Assembly (NCBI GenBank): GCA_964639225.1 | Contig: CAZXCK010000006.1 | Span: 6,140-70,139, forward strand | Direction of reading: 5' to 3' | DNA: 64,000 bases | Origin: CAZXCK01 sp964639225 | Lineage (GTDB): Bacteria > Chloroflexota > Anaerolineae > Aggregatilineales > Phototrophicaceae | In this document: positions 58,830 through 64,000 of the stretch, piece after piece | Layout: each line of letters opens with the position of its first letter | Numbering within the stretch: the first letter of the stretch is position 1 | Translations under genes and position numbers: made by a program | The notes under the pieces: model-generated | Database searches by the model: none | Told to the model about the DNA's origin: nothing | The model's input: only the letters and a program-made list of their open reading frames with translations

Positions 58830-59254
58830 AGGCTCAGATGCAGTAACGAATCGGCCTCGGCCAGCGTGGATGAGACACCTTCCAGCGCCTCGCGCCAGCG
58901 CTGCGGCTGCCAGATTTCAACAAACGATTCCATGCCAACCACCAGCACCTCGCCGTCCAGCGCCGCGTATTCCCGCAGATAGCCGGGAATCAGCATACGC
59001 CCCTGGCGGTCCAGCGACAGCGGCACCGCGCCCGAAAACAGCAGACGGCGCAGAGCACGGGCGATAGGGTTGGTGATAGGTATCTGGTTAAGCTGCTCGG
59101 AGACGAGCTGCCAGGTCTTGTCGGGGTAGATCACCAGGTTATGGTCGATGCCACGTGTGAGGACAGCGCCCTCTCTGAAGTAAGGGCGGTAGCGGGCCGG
59201 CACAATCAGGCGACCCTTGCTATCCAGATGATGGGAATACTCACCCCAGAACAT
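58826..59254 (-). CDS. mraZ: transcriptional regulator MraZ
   Basis: A DNA-binding repressor of the dcw cluster, about 142 residues, built from two SpoVT/AbrB-like units: SKGRLIVPARYRPYF (about 14-28) and RQGRMLIPGYLREYAAL (about 88-104). The start at 59254 gives the family N-terminus MFWGEYSHHLD; the GTG at 59275 has no better ribosome site. In other bacteria MraZ binds GTGGG-type direct repeats in its own promoter, and such repeats lie just upstream here. Confidence 0.95.
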   Translation of the reverse strand: MFWGEYSHHLDSKGRLIVPARYRPYFREGAVLTRGIDHNLVIYPDKTWQLVSEQLNQIPITNPIARALRRLLFSGAVPLSLDRQGRMLIPGYLREYAALDGEVLVVGMESFVEIWQPQRWREALEGVSSTLAEADSLLHLSL

Positions 59255-59292
59255 GACCGTCACCACGGGAATCACTACGGGAAAACATGGCG

Positions 59293-59333
59293 ATTATACC
59301 ACATTAACCCACGTCACGCGGTTAAAAACCCAC
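59293..59333 (-). promoter_or_regulatory. dcw (mraZ) promoter with a candidate MraZ operator
   Basis: Extended -10 (TGGTATAAT, hexamer at 59293-59298) on the minus strand, giving a leader of about 30 bases before mraZ. GTGG(G) repeats begin at 59333, 59312 and 59302 on the minus strand, 21 and 10 bases apart, that is on one face of the helix. The last abuts the -10 box, so MraZ binding would block the promoter. Confidence 0.65.
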
Positions 59334-59378
59334 AAACATCAGCGCGTATCTTCACGAAAATCGGCGGGCTTGTGACCG

Positions 59379-59384
59379 TATAAT
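59379..59384 (+). promoter_or_regulatory. putative -10 element of the beta-propeller lipoprotein gene
   Basis: TATAAT on the plus strand, 35 bases before the ATG at 59420, back to back with the mraZ promoter. No clear -35 box. Confidence 0.45.
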
Positions 59385-59419
59385 GAAGCGAGAGCGCGGT
59401 ACAAACAGCAGGGGAACAC

Positions 59420-60718
59420 ATGATGATTCGGCTCAGACAGGGATGGTTTCTACTCATAACGGCGCTGCTCGGCGCGCTGATCGGCGGGTGTGGCGGCCAG
59501 CCGGAACGCGCCCTGCCCACGCTGGCCAGCCTGACCACCGCGACGCAGATCGCCGCCCCGACTGTTGAGCAGCCGGCGCTCGATCCAACGCCCACACGCG
59601 AGGAGCTGCCGCCCACAGTGGACAGCGTGCCGCAGCGCGTGGGGCCAACCCTGCCACCAACTTATACGCCGACCGTCTCGCCGACGCCGTTCGCCAGCGC
59701 CACGCCATCGCCGCAGCCAGAAGGCTACAGCCCTGACGGCACGCTCTACTATATCTACAATGCCGACAGTATCATGCGCCTCACCGCCGACGGCAGCCAG
59801 CAGACCGCCATCCGCACCTTCGCTGGCAGCCAGATCAGCGAGCTGACACCCTCGCCGGACGGCACCATGCTGGCTTTTGTCGCCCCCGGCAGAGGCAGCG
59901 CCCGCGAAATCTGGGCGACGAACCGCGATGGAAGCTGGTTACAGCAGATCACCTGCCTCAACTATGACGACATTCACAGCCTGGCCTGGACGCCGGACAG
60001 CCAGTCGATCGTTTTCTTCGGCGCGCAAACGGCAGACGGACCGTTCCGCATTTATGCCGCCAACTGGATTGGCGCTAACGACTGTCCCTATGGCAACCGC
60101 CAGCGTGTCGTCCTGCGCCAGGAACTGGAACGACCCGGCGGCCTGTCCTATGCGCACGACGAACGCTTTATCGCCTTCAGCGACGGCCTGACGTATATCC
60201 TTGATCTGCGGACGCAGACCGTCTCCGGCACACTGACCACCAGCACCGGCTTCGGCAGGGACTTCGCGCTGGCCTTCTCGCCAATGGATTCGCAACTGCT
60301 GGCCTACATCCGGCCCGGACGCAGCGCCCCCGGCTCACGGACCAGTGGCACCGCGCTGGGCATCCGCCTGGACATCGAAGCCGACCCGCTGCGCGCCGTC
60401 GCCGCCTTCGACGCGGGCACCGCCATCCAGGACATCGCCTGGAGTCCGGACGGCATCACGCTGCTCACATCCTCGGATGACAGCGTGTTCGCCTTCGACG
60501 TACAACGCCGCGTAGGGTCGGCGCTGGTGACCGGCGCAGCCTATACCCCCCGCGCCGTGTTCAGCCCGGATGGCACTCGTATCGCCTACATCGACGCCAG
60601 CCCGGACGACGGCAGCGCGCAGGTGTACATCACCAGCGCCAGCGGCACCAACACCGTACAGGTTTCATCTCATGAAGCGGAGGGCACGATCAGCGACCTG
60701 ATCTGGCTGCCCGGCTGA
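59420..60718 (+). CDS. TolB-like beta-propeller lipoprotein
   Basis: A 432-residue secreted lipoprotein. The signal peptide ends in a lipobox LIGGC (Cys24). A Pro/Thr-rich linker (about 50-100) leads to WD40-like/TolB repeats such as LTPSPDGTMLAFVAP, LAWTPDSQSIVFFG, IAWSPDGITLLTSS and AVFSPDGTRIAYIDA. Such propellers usually mediate protein contacts at the envelope; no enzymatic motif is seen. AGGGG lies upstream of two adjacent ATGs (59420, 59423). It is transcribed divergently from mraZ. Confidence 0.85.
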   Translation: MMIRLRQGWFLLITALLGALIGGCGGQPERALPTLASLTTATQIAAPTVEQPALDPTPTREELPPTVDSVPQRVGPTLPPTYTPTVSPTPFASATPSPQPEGYSPDGTLYYIYNADSIMRLTADGSQQTAIRTFAGSQISELTPSPDGTMLAFVAPGRGSAREIWATNRDGSWLQQITCLNYDDIHSLAWTPDSQSIVFFGAQTADGPFRIYAANWIGANDCPYGNRQRVVLRQELERPGGLSYAHDERFIAFSDGLTYILDLRTQTVSGTLTTSTGFGRDFALAFSPMDSQLLAYIRPGRSAPGSRTSGTALGIRLDIEADPLRAVAAFDAGTAIQDIAWSPDGITLLTSSDDSVFAFDVQRRVGSALVTGAAYTPRAVFSPDGTRIAYIDASPDDGSAQVYITSASGTNTVQVSSHEAEGTISDLIWLPG

Positions 60719-60727
60719 CGGTCGGAC

Positions 60728-61126
60728 TTAAACCGAGGCCGACGAGCCGGCTGTCAGGCAGTTGAGGATGCCAACCAGGTCTTTGTAGGCCAGGGGTTTC
60801 CTGACCAGCGCGAAAAAACAGGGCTGGCTGCCACAGCGGCTGCAACTATTGATGCGCTCGACGTTGTCGCCCATAGCCACGATCGGGATATCGGCTGTGG
60901 CCGGATTATGGCGGATGTGATCGCAGATTTCATAGGGGTCGCCATCGGGCAGGTCAACGTTGAGCAGCACCAGCGAAGGCCGCATCAGGTTGACCTGTTC
61001 TGCGACATGCGCGCCGGTGGTGTTGCGCTTGTAGCGTACGCCCAGACTTTGCAGCAGGCGGGTGATAGACAGCAGGCTGCGCGCGTCATCCTCAACAACC
61101 AGAACCGACATGTGAGCAAACATCAT
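60728..61126 (-). CDS. stand-alone receiver-domain protein lacking the phospho-acceptor aspartate
   Basis: A 132-residue CheY-like domain with no output domain. The acidic pocket VVEDD (about 10-14) and the conserved Lys in LVRKPL (110) are present. At the phosphorylation site, where LLD is expected, the protein has LLNVDLPDGDP (Asn56), so ordinary Asp phosphorylation should not occur. A cysteine cluster CSRCGSQPC (95-103) lies in the alpha4/beta5 region. It may act as a phosphorylation-independent pseudo-receiver or redox/metal sensor; this is inference. Starts at 61126, 61123 or 61111 are possible; AGGTG favours the first two. It converges on the lipoprotein gene, nine bases away. Confidence 0.75.
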   Translation of the reverse strand: MMFAHMSVLVVEDDARSLLSITRLLQSLGVRYKRNTTGAHVAEQVNLMRPSLVLLNVDLPDGDPYEICDHIRHNPATADIPIVAMGDNVERINSCSRCGSQPCFFALVRKPLAYKDLVGILNCLTAGSSASV

Positions 61127-61475
61127 GGCACCTATTCGGTCAACGAATTTACTTACACATTACAATTACTTAGTGATTTTTCACATTAAAGGAAATATAG
61201 AATCCTCTGTTTGTCATAACATACTGGCAAAATGATGTCAAGATGATCTGCGCATTGGGTCAGGGGCATCGCATCAAAGTTCATAAAAATCTACAACCTG
61301 TTGTAGGGGCGCGCTACAGCGCGCCCGGTGGCGGGCAGTCCGTTTCGCTGTTTGTCGATGCGGAATGATTACACAAAATCAGTTTTCAGGTTAGAATTAA
61401 TAGTAAGCTTAAAAATATTCCTTTCTGTGACGGATTTACGTTCATTGGTAGATATTCAGGCAAGGAGAGTCCAAG
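61127..61475. other. AT-richer intergenic region with two adjacent palindromes
   Basis: 349 bases between the pseudo-receiver gene (minus) and the LysM gene (plus), which are divergent. The first half is AT-rich and probably holds the two promoters, though no good -35/-10 pair was found. Two palindromes lie side by side at 61291-61326. A clear ribosome site (AAGGAGAG) precedes the LysM gene. No ORF or RNA gene is supported. Confidence 0.5.
61291..61326. repeat. tandem palindromes, REP-like
   Basis: CTACAAC-CT-GTTGTAG (61291-61306) is directly followed by GGGCGCGC-TACA-GCGCGCCC (61307-61326). Both are perfect. There is no T-run on either side, so the pair resembles a dispersed palindromic element rather than a terminator. 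Confidence 0.5.
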
Positions 61476-62063
61476 ATGTCACGCAGCGCTCGTCGGCTCA
61501 TCCGCATCGTCACCGTCGTGCTGGTTGTCGCCTTTCTGGCTGGATTCGTCGTCCAGCCCTCGCAGGCGCAGACCGGCGAAATCATCCATACTGTCCAACG
61601 TGGAGAAACGCTCCAGACCATCGCCCGCCTGTACGGGACCACCTGGCAGGCTATCGCCACGCGCAACAATCTGGCCAACCCCAACCTGATTTATGTCGGC
61701 CAGCAGTTAGTGATTCCCAGGTCCACCATTACGCCCATTCCGCATACGTATGTCGTCCAGCGCGGTGACACGCTGCGCAACATCGCCACGCGCCACGGCA
61801 CCACCTGGCAGAATCTGGCGGCCATCAACAACCTGGCGAACCCGAATCACATCTATGTGGGCCAGGTGCTGCGCCTCACCGGGACGGTGGTGCAGCCACC
61901 ACCTCAGCCGCCCGCACATGGCCGGACACACGTCGTCCGCCCCGGCGATACCATCAGCCGAATCGCCCGCTGGTATGGGCTGGATATGTGGAACCTGGCG
62001 CGAGCCAACAACATTCTGAATCTGAATCTGATTTACGTGGGTCAGGTTTTGTGGCTGCCATAA
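61476..62063 (+). CDS. secreted protein with three LysM domains
   Basis: A 195-residue protein: a Sec signal peptide (about 1-32, VVLVVAFLAGFVVQPSQAQ) and three LysM repeats at about 37-82, 90-134 and 150-195. Examples are HTVQRGETLQTIARLYGTTW and HVVRPGDTISRIARWYGLDM, each ending in an IYVGQ-L motif. A Pro-rich linker separates repeats 2 and 3. LysM binds peptidoglycan or related glycans. No catalytic domain is attached, so it is probably a wall-binding structural or adaptor protein. AAGGAGAG lies six bases before the ATG. Confidence 0.9.
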   Translation: MSRSARRLIRIVTVVLVVAFLAGFVVQPSQAQTGEIIHTVQRGETLQTIARLYGTTWQAIATRNNLANPNLIYVGQQLVIPRSTITPIPHTYVVQRGDTLRNIATRHGTTWQNLAAINNLANPNHIYVGQVLRLTGTVVQPPPQPPAHGRTHVVRPGDTISRIARWYGLDMWNLARANNILNLNLIYVGQVLWLP

Positions 62064-62097
62064 GCGACCATCCGCCGGGGGCAGTCTAATCCATCAG

Positions 62098-62137
62098 AAA
62101 ACAGGCGAGGCAGTTGATCGAAAGCTGCCGCGCCTGT
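62098..62137 (-). terminator. intrinsic terminator of the cNMP-TIR gene
   Basis: Minus-strand 13-bp stem with one mismatch (ACAGGCGCGGCAG with CTGCCTCGCCTGT) followed by TTTC, 19 bases after the stop codon. It also lies 35 bases after the convergent LysM gene. Confidence 0.65.
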
Positions 62138-62155
62138 CACTGGTGATGCGCGCAC

Positions 62156-63028
62156 TCAGGCGCGAAGGCTCTGGCTGGCGAGGTCCAGTAATGCGGCGTG
62201 GACCCTGGCCAGCGCTGTGTTGTATTCCAGGCGGGAAAAATCGACATATTGCAGCCGCCGCAGCCGCGTGGGTAATTTGCACTTTTCCGTCACCACCGGG
62301 ATGATCGGCTTTTCGTCGTCCAGGTAATGGCTCCACTCGTCACGTACGTTTTTGGACTGCATCGAGTTCTCGGAGATAAACAGCAGCATCGCGTCGGATT
62401 GTTCCAGCGCAGCCTCGATGGCCTCGTCCCAGGGGTCGCCCAGGTGAATGTGAATCTGGTCCATCCACAGTTCGATGTGGTTATCGTGCAGTTCGCTTTG
62501 AAGTTCCTGCACGCAGCGCGTCACAAACGCCTCGTTAGCGCGGGCATAGCTGGTGAACACCTGATAGCGACGCGGCGTTGCCAGCGCGCTGTTCTCCGCG
62601 TGCCAGTTTTTATCCAGCAGATTGATCGTCTTGCTGGACATCAGGCGCGACAGCTCCGGGCTGATTTTCGTCGCCCGGTCGAAACTGCGCCGGTCGAGTT
62701 CCAGCATGGTGCTGGTCTGCGTGGTGATGACATCGGCGCTGCGTGGCGCGTCCAGGATGAGCGCCATTTCGCCAAAGAATTCGCCCGGCCCCTTTTTCGC
62801 CAGCAGGTCTTTTTCGGCGCCAGGTGTGATCTGCTTATAGATGGCTACCTCGCCGCGCACGATGATGTAGAACGTGTCCTCTTCCACACCTTCGTTACAC
62901 AGAATTTCGCCGCCGCCGTACTCCTCGACACGGAAGCTGCGAAACACCGTCGCCAGCGCTTGCAGCAAATCCTCGATGTCCTCGCTGGACATCTCCTGCA
63001 GAACACTGCGGATGAACTCGATTAACAT
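62156..63028 (-). CDS. cyclic nucleotide-binding domain fused to a TIR domain
   Basis: A 290-residue cytoplasmic protein. Residues about 25-135 are a cyclic nucleotide-binding domain with an intact phosphate-binding cassette: FFGEMALILDAPRSADV (Glu87 for the ribose, Arg96 for the phosphate). Residues about 153-285 are a TIR domain: YQVFTSYARANEAFV (strand A), ELWMDQIHIHLGDPWDEAI, then LLFISENSMQSKNVRDEW, where Glu231 sits at the NADase catalytic position. The architecture matches PycTIR, the NAD-degrading effector of Pycsar anti-phage systems. No pyrimidine cyclase gene lies nearby, so the signal source is unknown. It is 82 bases downstream of uvrC on the same strand. A housekeeping signalling role cannot be excluded. 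Confidence 0.85.
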   Translation of the reverse strand: MLIEFIRSVLQEMSSEDIEDLLQALATVFRSFRVEEYGGGEILCNEGVEEDTFYIIVRGEVAIYKQITPGAEKDLLAKKGPGEFFGEMALILDAPRSADVITTQTSTMLELDRRSFDRATKISPELSRLMSSKTINLLDKNWHAENSALATPRRYQVFTSYARANEAFVTRCVQELQSELHDNHIELWMDQIHIHLGDPWDEAIEAALEQSDAMLLFISENSMQSKNVRDEWSHYLDDEKPIIPVVTEKCKLPTRLRRLQYVDFSRLEYNTALARVHAALLDLASQSLRA

Positions 63029-63110
63029 AGCGCCCGTCCTGTTGTTTTGCCTGCCTGCGCAGACTATACCCGGTTTGGGTCAATCTTAGCAAAGATGGCC
63101 GCTAAACCGG

Positions 63111-64000
63111 TCACAGTAGTTCTTTGATCGTCTCGGCAAGCTGCAAATTGACACCCGGCACCTTGATCAGGTCGTCCACACTGGCGCTGCGGATGGCGTC
63201 AATCGAATTGCCAAACGCCTTGAGCAGCGCCTTGCGCTTCTTCGGCCCCACACCGGGGATCGTCTCCAGGCGGCTGGCCATGCCCATTTTGTCGCGCCGC
63301 TGGCGATGGCTGGTCACGGCGAAGCGGTGCGCCTCGTCGCGGACACGCTGCACCAGATACAGCGCCGGGCTGGTCCGCGACAGGATCACCGGCCTGGGCT
63401 GTTCCGGCAAAAACAGTTCCTCAAACTGCTTGGCCAGCGCCGCCACCGGCACGCGATCGGTGAGGTTGAACTCGCGCAGCACCTCGACGGCCACGTTGAG
63501 CTGCCCCTTGCCGCCGTCGATCAGCAGCAGGTCGGGCAGCAGTCGCCAGGTTTCGTCGCGGTCGGGCTTGCCGGGCACGCTCACGCTGGGATTCTCAACG
63601 GCGCTCACGTAACGGGCGAAGCGCCGCGTCAGCGCCTCGCGCATGGACTGGTAATCGTCACTGCCCTCGTGCATTACCGTGCGGATGTTGAACTTACGAT
63701 ACTCACTTTTGCGGGGCACGCCCTGCACGAACATCACCCGGCTGGCGACGATGGCCGTCCCCTGCGTGGTGCTGATGTCGTAGCACTCGATACGGTTGGG
63801 CACACGCGGCAGGCCCAGCGCGGCCTGAAGTTCGGCCAGCGCCTCTTCCTGTTTGACGGTATCGGCGGCGTACTGGGCTTTCATCATCTTCAGCGCCTCG
63901 ACGGCGTTTTCCTGCGCCATCTTAATCAGGTCGCGCTTGTTGCCACGCTGCGGCACGGTGATATGCACCTTGCTGCTGCTGCGCTTGTCGCTCAGCCAGC
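63111..64000 (-). CDS. uvrC: excinuclease ABC subunit C, C-terminal part
   Basis: The dual-incision nuclease subunit of nucleotide excision repair; the last 296 residues are in the window and the frame is open to the edge (WLSDKR... at the border). VHITVPQRGNKRDLIKMAQ is the family lead-in to the RNase H-like domain. Its catalytic acids are in IECYDISTTQG and LLLIDGGKGQL, with RDEAHRFAVTSHR near the metal site. The C-terminus holds tandem helix-hairpin-helix motifs (IPGVGPKKRKALL and VPGVNLQLAETI) that bind DNA. Confidence 0.96.
   Translation of the reverse strand, partial: WLSDKRSSSKVHITVPQRGNKRDLIKMAQENAVEALKMMKAQYAADTVKQEEALAELQAALGLPRVPNRIECYDISTTQGTAIVASRVMFVQGVPRKSEYRKFNIRTVMHEGSDDYQSMREALTRRFARYVSAVENPSVSVPGKPDRDETWRLLPDLLLIDGGKGQLNVAVEVLREFNLTDRVPVAALAKQFEELFLPEQPRPVILSRTSPALYLVQRVRDEAHRFAVTSHRQRRDKMGMASRLETIPGVGPKKRKALLKAFGNSIDAIRSASVDDLIKVPGVNLQLAETIKELL

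Noticed and set aside
62156..63028. Complete Pycsar defence operon
   Set aside because: Only the effector-like protein is present; no pyrimidine cyclase or other defence gene is within the visible neighbourhood.

Overview
The window is GC-rich bacterial chromosome, almost all of it protein-coding and mostly read from the minus strand. No rRNA, tRNA, CRISPR array, insertion sequence or prophage was seen. The gene families suggest Chloroflexota, probably an Anaerolineae-like lineage. The pointers are a eukaryote/archaea-like prolyl-tRNA synthetase, a complex I membrane arm with two NuoM subunits, an ATP synthase b-delta fusion, an intein-bearing B12-dependent ribonucleotide reductase, and secreted LysM and alpha-2-macroglobulin proteins. 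The phylum is an inference from these families, not from a marker-gene tree.

Layout. 1-5251: N-terminal part of a delta-1-pyrroline-5-carboxylate dehydrogenase, two methyltransferase-like proteins, a HicB-like/DinB fusion, a small coupled protein and an AI-2E family permease. 5404-10412: RNA metabolism (pnp, rpsO and a protein with two NYN-type nuclease domains). 10885-16694: proS, a MazG-like pyrophosphatase, two cell-surface glycosyl/sugar-phosphate transferases and a murE-like ligase. 16804-20006: part of an ATP synthase operon (atpI, a, c, b-delta). 20117-29939: the complex I membrane arm nuoA-H-J-K-L-M-M-N. 30382-38405: an epoxide-hydrolase-like enzyme, a giant alpha-2-macroglobulin-like protein and a DUF218 protein. 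38553-43532: nrdJ with two inteins. 43882-59254: a division and cell wall (dcw) cluster running mraZ-rsmH-ftsL-ftsI-mraY-murD-ftsW-murG-(two CvpA-like proteins)-murC-murB-ftsQ-ftsA-ftsZ, closed by a strong terminator. 59420-64000: a beta-propeller lipoprotein, a receiver domain lacking its phospho-acceptor, a LysM protein, a cyclic-nucleotide-binding/TIR fusion and the C-terminal part of uvrC.

How the genes work together. The nuo and atp blocks are adjacent and co-directional. They encode only membrane parts: no NuoB/C/D/E/F/G/I and no F1 alpha/beta/gamma/epsilon gene is present, so both machines must be completed from other loci. The dcw cluster covers most lipid II synthesis and divisome assembly but lacks murE and murF; a murE-like gene lies about 36 kb away in the same window.

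Most notable observations: the probable 2M-type complex I with a lengthened lateral helix in NuoL; an extracytoplasmic coiled-coil insertion of about 270 residues in ATP synthase subunit a; the cNMP-TIR fusion, which looks like a Pycsar-type NADase effector without a visible cyclase; the two nrdJ inteins, one with a non-canonical C-terminus; and the double NYN protein.
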